A stretch of 64,000 nucleotides of DNA from Panax quinquefolius. Lineage: Eukaryota; Streptophyta; Magnoliopsida; Apiales; Araliaceae. Below are positions 34,577-46,586 of this stretch, in pieces. Each line of letters begins with the position of its first letter. Within the stretch, counting starts at the first letter, position 1. A program made the position numbers and the translations under genes. The stretch is taken from assembly GCA_020205615.1 (NCBI GenBank), contig CM035160.1, positions 146,611,991 through 146,675,990 on the forward strand, written 5' to 3'. The notes beneath the pieces were generated by a model. It worked only from the letters and a program-made list of their open reading frames with translations. It searched no databases and was not told the origin of the DNA.

Positions 34577-34867
34577 CATCATGCATCAGTCACCCTAGGT
34601 TGAGAAGAACTCATCCTCGAGTTCTCAGTTTGTTCAGCAGACTGCTCGAAATAGGGGCTCAGTTGTTTAACGTTGAAAACGTCCGAAGTCCTCAGATGAT
34701 TCAGAATGCGTAACTGATAGGCATTATCGTTGATTCGTTGCAGAATTTCGTAAGGCACATTTTTCGATCTTTAAGTTTATTATAATCGCCAACAGAAAAA
34801 TGATCATGAGTAAGTACAGCCCAAACAAGATCTCCAACTTTAAAAATAACTCAACGCCGATGACTGT
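34577..34867 (-). pseudogene. Ty3/gypsy integrase C-terminal remnant
   Basis: The minus-strand reading FKVGDLVWAVL, VGDYNKLKDRK, then YEILQRINDNAYQLRIL and TSDVFNVKQLSPYF is the classic C-terminal end of a plant gypsy integrase, without a chromodomain. It ends at the stop 34577-34579. One upstream stop and one single-base frameshift break it. It differs from the Tekay-type integrase at 45938, so it is another lineage. It is cut at 34867 by the next LTR. Confidence 0.85.
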
Positions 34868-35058
34868 TGTGACGCCCCCAAAATAGGTCCACACGACCCA
34901 TTCTGAGTCGCCAGATATCACACTATAAAAATCAAATATAAACTTCATTTATACAACTGTTGAACTGTCGTATAGAATACGACCACAGTTAACTGTGAGT
35001 TTTAATACAAATATATGTAACTCTCATGGTGCCTCGACCACAACCTTACAATGGTACT

Positions 35059-35427
35059 TTACATAAAAGTATAGTCAAAAACTGTTTTAGAAATTAAAAT
35101 TATTGAGAAGTGCTCAAGGAAACCTTCGTATATGGGAGGCCATGCGTCTAGGTTATGATAAATATCATATGTCCACAGAATTATCCTTGGTTGACCCAAT
35201 AGACCCCCAAAAAAAATGAGAAGATTACTATCATCTTCTTTCCAATGGTGAGTCTTCTTTTGACATATAACTATCTCCACTGTCTTCAAGTAAAAATTAT
35301 ATTTCAAATAAACTCCAAGATCATATAGGTAGTACTCGTAAATATACTCAGCAAGTGGATGTGCACAACTCTGTCTTATGATAACACGAGGTTGTATGTC
35401 ATTAGACATCTTGTATGATAGTGGCAA
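35059..35427 (-). CDS. 122-codon ORF inside LTR, unknown
   Basis: It begins MPLSYKMSNDIQPRVIIRQ and ends SKTVFDYTFM, about 190 bp from the LTR end. The middle is rich in Tyr, Trp and His (HPLAEYIYEYYLYDLG, THHWKEDDSNLLIF, RIILWTYDIYHNLD). No signal peptide or known domain is visible. The same frame is intact at 52617-52985 and has one stop at 39196-39560. The segment is absent from the other LTR subfamilies here, so it looks inserted. It may be a captured host exon or a non-coding stretch that is open by chance. The LTR promoter on this strand would transcribe it. Confidence 0.45.
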   Translation of the reverse strand: MPLSYKMSNDIQPRVIIRQSCAHPLAEYIYEYYLYDLGVYLKYNFYLKTVEIVICQKKTHHWKEDDSNLLIFFGGLLGQPRIILWTYDIYHNLDAWPPIYEGFLEHFSIILISKTVFDYTFM

Positions 35428-37189
35428 AACACCCTTCCAAAGTTGGGTTCACCTCACCCTATTCGGTTCATCAAAATTAAATATCAAATGACGTATACAA
35501 TACGACACACTTATCTAAAGTTCTCAATAAAATTATTTTCATACTATTGCACTACGGCCAAAGATATACAACTGTATAACCAATAATGATGAGACTCAGC
35601 TTAATAGTATTACGACCACGAATTATCCATGCACTACGGGCCAAGGATATTCGTGTTTTCAATTACGGTCATGATTATACCGAATGATCCCTTTTCATAA
35701 TCATACCAAGTTCATCTATGTACTACGGGCCAAAGATGACTTTTACCACATCATTTGTAACATTACGGTCATGATTATATCGAATAATCCCTGGTCATAA
35801 TCATACCAAGTCCATCTATGCACTACAGGCCACAAATGACTTTCAACATAATATAAACATGAGAATAATGAAAATGATATAAATAATTAATCAAATGAGA
35901 TAAAGGATAAATATTAAACATTTATAATACAATTTATCCAGCGTTCAATAATAACCAAATGTTATCAATCACTTAATAATCACATAATCTAATATCATTA
36001 ATATTATAACAATATTTTAATTATTTCTTAAACTTTTAAACAATTTATTTCAATTGTTTACACTTTATCAAATAATGCATTTAATCATTAAAAAAACGCT
36101 ATACTCATAAGATTTCATCATCCATGATCAAATCCCTTATCAAAAATCTGTATATACCCTATATAGGATTCCCAAGCCATAAAATCCTATTTTTCAATTT
36201 TGTTACTTCACATAACATATTTAATTCATTTACTTATAACTAGATTATTTTCATAAAAAATACCAAATCAGTCCCAAAAATATTTCTTTTCTGGGATTTA
36301 GCAGAATATAGTCCCATATTGAACATATATTTTTCTCGAAATTTTTAAAATTCATTTATTATTTTTCAAAAATTAATTTTTAATTAATTCCTTAAGAAAT
36401 TAGCTACCTCAAGTTTAACTCCAGAAATTCCCAAATCTTGGCAGGATCTTACACATGTTAACGTGATCTTTCAGTTTAAATTTCATGGTTATCGGAGTTA
36501 TAGAACTCCAGTTATAGCATTTTTCGTCGAAAAAACCTAAATATTGAAATAGTCATAACTTGCTCATTTTAAGTTGGAATGAGCTCATTTTTGGACAGGA
36601 TGTACTTTATACCATATATTTCCATGTCCCAAAAGGCCAAAATTTTTCTCACAAATTAAGTGACCAAAAATACCCTTTTAAATTTCTGGGCAGCAGCTAT
36701 TTAGTAATTTGCAGTTTTTGACTCCTTTGCTAAAATCAGTCCACACGAAAATTTACAACACCTTTTCCAGTAATTCCACCTGGATAAGTTAGAAAACTCA
36801 TACATCTAACTCTAGAACTTAACCACACTCAAAAATTCAAAATATAATAGGAGATATGGTTAATTGAATTTCATGTTCTATTTTCACCAAAATCTGATTT
36901 TTCAACCCTTTGTGATTTCTAAGAAACTTTCATGTTTTCACATAATAACCAACATAACTCATCATAACACTTACTAATACTACATATACCCATGATTTTC
37001 ATCAGTCCAATACTTTTATTATGACTTTCATCATAATCAACAGTCCAATGCTTATATTATGATTTTCCAGAATTTTTGTGGGTCAGAAAAATTACGAAAC
37101 TGCAAATGGATTTTCACCCGCCATGAGGTAATCCACGTAAACAAATCATTACCATAATTTAGTAAGGAATGAAATACAAAGGATCATTC

Positions 37190-37590
37190 ACCATGAATGT
37201 GGTAATCCACATAGACAGGTTATTCCAACAGAATAATAAAGAATGGAATAACAGAAGAATTCACCATGCATGCGAAAGATCGCACAGACAGGTTATTCCC
37301 AACATAATAATAAATAATGGAACCAGTCATGTGTGTAAACGCACGAACGTGATATTCAGGCGAATAATAAAGAATGGAACCAGGTCATGCGTAACGCACA
37401 GATAGGATATTCCAACAGAATAATAAATAATGGAATAATAGAAGAATTTCACCATGTATGCGGTACTTCACATAAACAGGTTATTCCAACATAATAATAA
37501 AGAATGGAATAACAGAAGAATTTCACCAAGTATAGGGTAGTCCGCGTATATAGGTTATTCCAACAGAATAATAAAGAATGGAATAACAGA
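37190..37590 (-). repeat. Hairpin array in LTR 1
   Basis: The clearest array. A perfect GTTATTCCA/TGGAATAAC pair occurs at 37219-37227/37244-37252 and again at 37480-37488/37505-37513. Others have one changed arm. Units repeat every 60-75 bp with different spacers. Confidence 0.85.
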
Positions 37591-37839
37591 AGTTCTCTTC
37601 ATGAATACAAAAGAAATAATACCCCTTACGAGTACAACAAATAACATCCCTTACCTTAGTAGGAAATTGGATACCGTAATATTGTAGTATCAGAAGGTTT
37701 TTTCTTCTTTCTCTCTTATTCTCTCTATTTTTTCTCGCTCTATAGCTTTAGTGAATTCGTGAAAAATAATGAAGGAATGAGCTTCTATTTATAAGCTTGG
37801 TAGAATAAGGGTAAAGTAGTCTTTTCGCCATAATTTATG

Positions 37840-37975
37840 ACATCATCGATTACATCATCGATCATATGACCTTATTGCTTACATCATCGATCATATGACA
37901 TCATTGCTTATATCATCCTTCCGATGACATCATTGCTTACCTCATCGTTTTGATGACATCATCGCTTACATCATC
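37840..37975. repeat. TGACATCA-rich U3 repeats, LTR 1
   Basis: Six or so imperfect units built from TGACATCAT and CTTACATCATC, 50-190 bp upstream of the LTR TATA motif. TGACATCA resembles plant bZIP-type sites, so these could be enhancer repeats. Confidence 0.6.
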
Positions 37976-38667
37976 AGAATTCAAATTCAATTTCTTCTCT
38001 TCCACCTCATTTTACTTTTATACTATGAATTTACTATAATAATGTTACCATTCAAATTATAAAAAATATACTATCATATAATCACATCATACTACTATAA
38101 TATAATATTATAATAATATATTTAAATGAATTATTGATTTGATAGTTTGAAATCTTTATTGTAAATGACAATTATTGAATCAAAAATATCAACGTAGCAA
38201 TTATTGAATCAATAAAAATAAAATATTAAACAAAGAATTCTTGTAACAATTATTGAGTAGTGCCTTTTTACGTAAGAATCAATAATTCAAAAAATCTACA
38301 TGCAATATTGTGTACTACTTATGCAAAAACGCTATTCTTGTATTTTTTAACCACGGGTAATCCAACAATTAGCGGTAACAATTCATTATTATTTTCAAAA
38401 AAATATTTTTGTCGTTTTCTAACTCAGATAATAATTCCGTTGTGGGGTCCACCAATGATTGTGTCGTCGTACGAATATTCCCTGACAAAAAGAATATTCC
38501 CCGACTAATCAAATATTCCCCGACACAATGAATATTTTATATCAACTTGCTTACTTTGCAAAATTTTCACATATTACCCTTAGCTTTAAACTTTTATCAA
38601 TTTAACTATTTACCAAAATAGAAAAAAAAATTGAATACTTTTATTTCATAAAATTCGGGGTCTCATA

Positions 38668-39003
38668 ATCTCCACTCCTTATAAAATTTCGACCTCGAAA
38701 TTTACGTACGTACCTGATATTCAAAGAGATGAGAATACCTTGCTTTCGTTTCGGATTGTACCTTCGCGGTTATATCCTCTTTATCATGATTTTTCCATTG
38801 CTTATCTCCTGTATTTCAGATATCATTCTAGAATATATCTTCAAAACAAAGGTTAATTGGCATATCAGAAATTATCAATTTATCAAGTAAAATTTTTGGC
38901 TTAGGTAAGTCACACACTAGCGATGTATATTACTTGTTTCTTCCCTGCTAGTTCTAGACTCATATCTCCACCAGCGACCATATCTCTAAGCTCTGATACC
39001 ATT
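38668..39003 (-). mobile_element. Minimal internal region (336 bp)
   Basis: Contains a polypurine tract (AAGGAGTGGAGAT, 38669-38681 minus) and a perfect primer site TGGTATCAGAGC (38990-39001 minus), with nothing coding between. It joins the last codons of the integrase/chromodomain end to the leader of the full element at 43227-52344; gag and pol are wholly deleted. Such DNA can be reverse transcribed with proteins supplied in trans. Confidence 0.85.
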
Positions 39004-39195
39004 TGTGATGCCCCCAAAATAGGTCCACACGACCCATTCTGAGTCGCCAAAGTATAACACTATAAAAATCAAATATAAACTTCATTTATACAACTGTTGA
39101 GCTGTCGTATAGAATACAACCACAGTTAACTGTGAGTTTTAATACAAATGTATGTAACTCTCATGGTGCCTCGACCACAACCTTACAATGGTACT

Positions 39196-39560
39196 TTACA
39201 TAAAAGTATAGTCAAAAACTGTTTTAGAAATTAAAATCATTGGGAAGTGCTCAAGAAAACCTTCGTACATGGGAGGCCATGCATCTAGGTTATGATAGAT
39301 ATCATATGTCCACAGAATTATCCTTGGTTGACCCAATAGACCCCAAAGAAAAATGAGAAGATTACTATCATCTTCTTTCCAATGGTGAGTCTTCTCTTGA
39401 CATAAAACTATCTCCACTGTCTTCAAGTGAAAATTATATTTCAAATAAACTCCAAGATCATATAGGTAGTGCTCGTAGATATACTCAGCAAGTGGATGTG
39501 CATAACCCTGTCTTATGATAACACGAGGTTATATGTCATTAGACATCTTGTATGATAGTG
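39196..39560 (-). pseudogene. LTR ORF copy with one stop
   Basis: Same frame as 35059-35427; TAA replaces the codon after MSNDI (near 39532), so the longest open part is 82 codons from 39444. Confidence 0.55.
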
Positions 39561-41849
39561 GCAAAACACCCTTCCAAAGTTGGGTTCACCTCACCCTATT
39601 CGGTTCACCAAAATTAAATATCAAATGACGTATACAATACGACACACTTATCTAAAGTTCTCAATAAAATTATTTCCATACTATTTAGGGAGAACCTCAA
39701 CAGCTATAGACCACCGTTCTATTCCCCTGTTATCCCCACTCGACCCAGCTACACTCTTATTACATGAAAGGAATTGTGAAACAAAAGGGTGAGCACAACT
39801 AGCGCAGTAAAGAATATGATAACTAAAGATAATTTAATTATCAATAGCTTTCGTCAATAATAAATCAGAGATTTAGATCATGGTAGATGATAAAACCTTT
39901 CAACCATAGTTGCAGCGGAATGTGCAATCCATTAAAAGAGTCAAATAGACCATCAGGTCTATTATCTTCTCCATGTTAAAAGTCCACCAATAATGTTTTA
40001 TCCCTGTAACATCAATCAACAATTCCTATCCACAATCATATGAATAACTTATAATCATAATTGTGATTCTGAATTCTTTTTCGCACTCAGGACGAAGATA
40101 ATTTTCATCACCTATCTTTACCTGAAACATCAAAAATCATGGTTATACCAAATCACAATTCCTGCTCATAATCATACTAATAAATTCATCATTGCACTAC
40201 GGCCAAAGATATACAACTGTAAAACCAATAATGCTGAGACTCAGTTTAATAGTATCACGACCACGAATTATCCATGCACTACGGGCCAAGGATATTTGTG
40301 TTTTCAATTACGGTCATGATTATACCGAATGATCCCTTTTCATAATCATACCAAGTTCATTTATGTACTACGGGCCAAAGATGACTTTTACCACATCATT
40401 TGTAACATTACGATCATGATTATATCAATAATCCATGGTCATAATCATACCAAGTCCATCTATACACTACAGGCCACGGATGAATTTCAACATAATATAA
40501 ACATGAGAATAATGACAATGATATAAAGAATCAATCAAATGAGATAAAGGATAAATATTAAACATTTATAATACAATTTATCCAGTGTTCAATAATAACC
40601 AAATGTTATCAATCACTTAATAATTTCATAATCTAATATCATTAATATTATAACAATATTTTAATCATTTCTTAAACTTATAAACAATTTATTTCAATTG
40701 TTTACACTTTATCAAATAAAGTATTTAATCATTAAAAAAATGTCATACTCATAAGATTTAATCACCCATGATCAAATCCCTTATCAAAAATCTGCATATA
40801 CCCTATATAGGATTCCCAAGCCATAAAATCATATTTTCTAATTTTGTTACTTCACATAACATATTTAATTCATTAACTTATAACTAGATTATTTTCATGA
40901 AAAATACCAAATCAGTCCCAAAAATATTTCTTTTCTGGGATTTAACAGAATATAGTCCCATATTGAACATATATTTTTCTCGAAATTTTTAAAATTCATT
41001 TACTATTTTTCAAAAATTAATTTCTAATTAATTCCTTAAGAAATTAGCTACCTCAAGTTTAACTCCAGAAATTCTCAAATCTTGGCAGGATCTTACATAT
41101 GTTAACGTGAGCTTCCAGTTTAAATTTTATGGTTATCAGAGTTATAGAACTCCGATTATAGTATTTTTTGTCAGAAAAACCTAAATATTGAAATAGTCAT
41201 AACTTGCTCATTTTACGTTGGAATGAGCTCATTTTTGGACAGGAGGTACTTTATACCATATATTTCTATGTCCCTAAAGGGCAGAATTTTTCTCATAAAT
41301 TAAGTGACCAAAAATGCCCTTTTAAATTTCTAGGCAGTAACTATTTAGTAATTTGCAGTTTTTGACTCCTTTGCTAAAATCAGTCTACACGAAAATTTAC
41401 AACACCTTTTCCAGTGATTCCACCTGGATAAGTTAGAAAACTCATACATCTAACTCTAGAACTTGAACACACACAAAAATTCAAAATATAATAGGAGATA
41501 TGGTCAATTGAATTTCATGTTCCATTTTTACCAAAATCGGATTTTTCAACCCTTTGTGATTTCAAAGAAACTTTCATGTTTTCACATAATAACCAACATA
41601 ACTCATCATAACACTTACTAATACTACATATACCCATGATTTTCATCAGTCCAATGCTTTTATTATGACTTTCATCATAATCAACAGTCCAATGCTTATA
41701 TTATGATTTTCCAGAATTTTTGTGGGTCAGAAAAATTATGAAACTGCAAATGGATTTTCACCCGCCATGAGGTAATCCACGTAAACAAATCATTACCATA
41801 ATTTAGTAAGGAATGAAATACAAAGGATCATTCACCATGAATGTGGTAA

Positions 41850-42175
41850 TCCACATAGACAGGTTATTCCAACAGAATAATAAAGAATGGAATAACAGAA
41901 GAATTTACCATGCATGCGAAAGATCGCATAGACAGGTTATTCCCAACATAATAATAAATAATGGAACCAGGTCATGCGTAATGCACAGACAGGATATTCC
42001 AACAGAATAATAAATAATGGAATAATAGAAGAATTTCACCATGTATGCAGTACTTCGCATAGACAGGTTATTCCAACATAATAATAAAGAATAGAATAAC
42101 AGAAGAATTATACCAAGTATAGGGTAGTCTGCGTATACAGGTTATTCCATTAGAATAATAAAGAATGGAATAACA
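41850..42175 (-). repeat. Hairpin array in LTR 2
   Basis: Fewer units than LTR 1 (one ~70-bp unit lost), same spacer order. Confidence 0.8.
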
Positions 42176-42419
42176 GAAGTTCTCTTCATGAATACAAAAG
42201 AAATAATACCCCTTACGAGTACAACAAATAATATCCCTTACCTTAATAGGAAATTGGATACCGCAATATTGTAGTAACAGAAGGTTTTTCTTCCTTCTCT
42301 CTTATTCTCTCTATTCTCTCTCGCTCTATAGCTTTAGTGAATTCGTGAAAAATAATGAAGGAATGAGCTTCTATTTATAAGCTTGGTAGAGTAAGGGTAA
42401 AATAGTCTTTTTGCCATAA

Positions 42420-42535
42420 TTTATGACATCATCGCTTACATCATCGATCATATGACATCATTGCTTACATCATTCTTCCGATGACATCATTGCTTACCTC
42501 ATCGTTTCGATGACATCATCGCTTACATCATCAGA
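42420..42535. repeat. TGACATCA-rich U3 repeats, LTR 2
   Basis: As at 37840-37975 with one unit fewer; a third set is at 55845-55975. Confidence 0.6.
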
Positions 42536-43017
42536 ATTCAAATTCAATTTCTTCTCTTCCACCTCATTTTACTTTTATACTATGAATTTACTATAATAAT
42601 GTTACCATTCAAATTATAAAAAACATACTATCATATAATCACATCATACTACTTTAATATAATATTATAATAATATATTTAAATGAATTATTGATTTGAT
42701 AGTTTGAAATCTTGTAGAATGACAATTATTGAATCAAAATATCAACGTAGCAATTATTGAATCAATAAAAATAAAATATTAAACAATAATTCTTTGTAAC
42801 AATTATTGAGTAGTGCCTTCTTACGTAAGAATTAATAATTCAAAAATACTGTGCAATACTGTGTGCTACTATGCAACAACGCGTGTTACTGTATTTTAAC
42901 CACCAGGTATTCCAACAGTGTTAACGATAACACTTTCGCTGTTATTTAAAAAAAAATATTTTTGTCGCTTTCTAGCTCCGATAATAATTCTGTTGTGGGG
43001 TCTACCAATGATTGTAC

Positions 43018-43226
43018 CTTCGAAGAGATGAGAATATCTTGCTTTCTTTTCGGATTGTACCTTCGCGGTTATATCCTCTGTATCATGATTTTTCCATTGC
43101 TCATCTCCTGTATTTCAGATATCATTCTAGAATATATCTTTAAAACAAAGGTTAATTGGCATATCACAAATTGTCAATTTATCAAGTAAAAATTTTGGCT
43201 TAGGTAAGTCACACACTAGCGATGTA
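43018..43226 (-). mobile_element. Minimal internal region, left part of split copy
   Basis: Matches 38720-38930. It ends GCGATGTA at 43226 and resumes at 52345 with ATGTATATTACTCG, so the 43227-52344 element inserted here. Confidence 0.9.
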
Positions 43227-45030
43227 TGTGACGCCCCCAAAATAGGTATATATCACCTATTCTGAGTCACCAAATACATAATATAGAATACAAATACAAT
43301 CTTAATTTTACAACAAGAGAGCTGTGAGTTTTAATACAAATATTGTCTTCTAGACAATATCCACTCTCAGAATAAGCCCTCATTACATTTATTGTCACAC
43401 TATTTAACAGAATAGTGAGGAATACTAGCTAATACTATCATCCGGACCATCACTCCGTTCCCCGACTCGTCCCATCTACGTTCTCATTTCCTGAAGAGAA
43501 CAGTGAGAGAAAGGGTGAGCTCAACTAGCCCAGTAAGAAATATTATGACTAAGATAACGCAGAATAAATTATCATTAGTCTTCAACAATGTTAAACTGAT
43601 AATATACAATAGACATCAAGTTTAACTGTAGTGGAACAAGAAATCCATTAAAAGAGTCAAGTAGAGAATAAAATCTACTATCTTTTATGATTTAAAAGGT
43701 TTTTCATCACTTTTATCGCTGAGAGTCAACTTAATAAATAATCCACATCATCGAATCACCCCTGCACTACGGCCAAGGATATTCTTTAGTATCACGACCA
43801 CAAATTATCCATGCACTACGGGCCAAGTACATTCGTGTATTCATCAATGGTCATGATCATGCCAACAACTGTCCATCAATGCACTACGGGCCAATGAGGA
43901 CTTTTACCACATCATTTGTAACATTACGGTCATGATTACATCGAATAATCCTCGGTCATAATCATACCAAGTCCATCATACACTCTGACGCCACATATGA
44001 CTTTCAAAAAAAAAATATAAACATGAGGATGATGACAATGATATAAGAATTTAATAAAACAAGTTCAAGAATTAATTTATTCAGGAACTAATAACGTCCA
44101 AATTGTCAACATGATACTTCTTTGTAGAGTAAAATTCAAGAATGCTTAGAAGAATATTTCCATGAAAAGATACTGGATGAAGCGCAAATATCAAGGATAT
44201 TTCACTAATTTCATGGAGTATAAAAGTCAAAACTTTAACCAACTGAGAATAATAAAGAATGGGATAACAAAAGAAATCACCATACATGCGGTTGCCTTAC
44301 GTGGGCGGAGTTATTCAAACGAATAATAAATAAGTAATCTTAACCGTCGGTGAAAATTACATTGCCAAGCGGGATGTTCCAACGAATAATAAAGAATGAA
44401 ATAACAACAAAAATCACCATGCATGCGGTGCATTTGCGCATGTAGGCGGGTTATTCAACGAGAATACTAATAAAGACGGAACCAGGTCCCGTAAAAACGC
44501 GTCTGAGCAGGATATTCCAAAATAATAATAAAAAAGACGGAACCAGTCCGTGTGTAAAAAGCGCCGCGAGCGAGATATTCCAAATGAATAATAATAATAA
44601 AGATTTTAACCGGTCCGGCGTAAAAGCGCATGACGTGATATTCTAACGAAATAATAATAAAGACGGAATAATAGAAGAATGTCACCAAGTATAGGGTATT
44701 CCACGTTATCAAAGTTATTCCAATGAATAATAAGGAATGGAATAACAGAAGTTCTCTTCATGGATACAAAAGAAATAATACCCCTTACCGTTAAAAGAAA
44801 CTGGATATAGGAAAAGAAAGTTAGCAGACTTCTTCTTCTTTCTCTCTATAATTTTCTCTCTGTAGTTTCAAAGAATTAAGTAAGAAATAATGAAGGAATG
44901 AACTTCTATTTATAGAAGAATGGATTGCGTAGTAGCTAATTCTGACGAGCGGTCAGATTGATTTACTTTTAAGCGAGACGGTCGGCATGATTTAATAAAA
45001 TATTCTAATAAAACAAAACTTTTAAATAAA

Positions 45031-45098
<68 letters not shown>

Positions 45099-45167
45099 AT
45101 GTGCCCATAATGAAAATTCACGGGATGATTTCACATGATCCTCCCAACTCCACCACTTGAGACATCC

Positions 45168-45215
<48 letters not shown>

Positions 45216-45306
45216 ACCAAATTCCCCCACAAAGTCTTCACTGCTAGCATCAAATTTATATATAAATATAGAATACATATATATATATATATATACAAAA
45301 CATAAC

Positions 45307-45356
<50 letters not shown>

Positions 45357-45926
45357 GCATACCTTACACGGCAACCAACTCCCACCTGTGACATCCTCCC
45401 ATTTCTTCCACACATGGGCCCCACAGTGGGCCCCCACCTATTATTAAATAATTTTTTACCAATTATTTTAAAAAATGGGTAAATTGGGGTCTATAAAATA
45501 AGTAAAATTCACAACAAATACTATAACAATAATTGAACAAAACTGAGTGACTTCTCACGTAAGCATCAATAATCAATACCGTGTGCTACTATGCAACCAC
45601 GCGTATTACTGTACTTTTACTACCGAGTAGTTCAATAGTATTAACGGTAAAACTTTCGCCGTTATTTTCATAAAAATATTTTTGTCGTTTTCTCAATCTG
45701 ATAATAATTCCATTGTGGGGTCCACCAATGATTATACCGTTGTACAGATATTCCCTGACAAAAAGAATATTTCCCGACCAATCGAATATAATATGACAAC
45801 TTGCATACTTTGCAAAATTTGTAAATATTACCCACAACTATAATATTATATCAAATTTATTTTATAATATTCAAAAATGATATTTATAAAAAATTCATTT
45901 TTATTCATAAAAGTTGGGGTCTTACA
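43227..45926 (-). repeat. 3' LTR, 2.7 kb
   Basis: TGTAAGACCCC at 45926 to GGGGGCGTCACA at 43227. It includes long (TA)n tracts (45030-45095, 45171-45212, 45278-45296, 45316-45352), a TATA-type CTATAAATAG (44908-44917), a hairpin array (44290-44760) and stem-loops (43760-44000). Confidence 0.92.
44290..44760 (-). repeat. Hairpin array in 3' LTR
   Basis: Units are much altered (for example AAAGACGGAACC where others have AATAATGGAACC). These changes look systematic; see findings. Confidence 0.6.
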
Positions 45927-45939
45927 ATCTCCCCTTCTT
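45927..45939 (-). other. Polypurine tract
   Basis: Minus strand AAGAAGGGGAGAT immediately before the 3' LTR. Confidence 0.9.
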
Positions 45940-46384
45940 ATGAAATTTCGCCCTCAAAATTAGGGTACGTACCTGGTATGTCAAAGAGGTAAGGATACCT
46001 TGACTTCATTTCAGATTCTAACTCCCAGGTCATTTCCTCAACATAGTGGTTTCTCCACAACACTTTGACTTGAGGTATAACCTTGGAGCGTAGAATATGT
46101 TCCTTCTTATCCAAGATTTGAATAGGAATCTCTTCATACGTTAAATCTTCCGCTATTTCGTCTGGTTCTAACTCAATAATGTGGTTCGGGTCTTCCACAT
46201 ATTTACGTAACATGGATATGTGAAAAACGTTATGAACACGAGACATACTTGGCGGTAAAAGCGAGTCTATAGGCCACGCCCTACTCGATCGAGGATTAAA
46301 ATGGGCCAATGAATCGAGGATTGAGCTTTCCTCTCTTTCCAAATCTCGTAAATCCTTTCCATGGAGTAACACGTAACAACACAT
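45938..46384 (-). pseudogene. Integrase C-terminus and chromodomain
   Basis: Contains SRVHNVFHISMLRKYV, then LTYEEIPIQILDKKEHILR and VKVLWRNHYVEEMTWELES ending RYPYLF. This is the chromodomain of Tekay-type elements, thought to steer integration to heterochromatin. The upstream part of this frame (LDSLAHFNPRSSRAWPID) is shifted relative to the usual sequence. The stop is next to the polypurine tract. Confidence 0.9.
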
Positions 46385-46586
46385 GATCTTCTATACCGAA
46401 TTCCACGTCTTTTCGATGAAGATCAGCATAACTCTTTTGTCGATCTTGTGAGGTCTTTATACATTGTCAGATCGTTTGAATCTTTTCCGTAGTCATACGT
46501 ACCAACTCCGGTCCCAACAACGTTGCTTCACCCACCTCATCCCAAAGATATCTTTGGAGAATGACACTTTCTTCCATACAACGCCT

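Larger units (their letters stand above)
34868..38667 (-). mobile_element. Long LTR 1 of a minimal-interior element
   Basis: Minus-strand LTR from 38667 (TATGAGACCCC) to 34868 (GGGGGCGTCACA), 3.8 kb. Order on the minus strand: U3 with TGACATCA-rich repeats (37840-37975), TATA-type TTATAAATAG (37785-37794), hairpin array (37190-37590), shared block (37010-35870), CACTACGGGC stem-loops (35850-35550), then a 122-codon frame. Compared with LTR 2 it lacks about 513 bp equivalent to 39683-40195, with CTATT at the junction. Confidence 0.88.
39004..43017 (-). mobile_element. Long LTR 2, 5' end deleted
   Basis: Ends (minus strand) GGGGGCATCACA at 39004. The U3 start is missing: after CCAATGATTGTACC at about 43017 the sequence passes straight into internal DNA (TTCGAAGAGATGAGAATA), skipping the TGTGAGACCCC terminus and polypurine tract present beside LTR 1. 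Otherwise collinear with LTR 1 and complete where LTR 1 has its 513-bp deletion. Confidence 0.85.

Noticed and set aside
37190..37590. CRISPR-like array (regular hairpin repeats with variable spacers)
   Set aside because: The DNA is a plant LTR, the repeats are imperfect and present in every LTR copy, spacers are shared between copies, and there are no cas genes.
44910..45424. Frames rich in alternating Tyr-Ile
   Set aside because: Translations of (TA)n tracts in the LTR; the same holds at 10496-10747 and 51402-51881.
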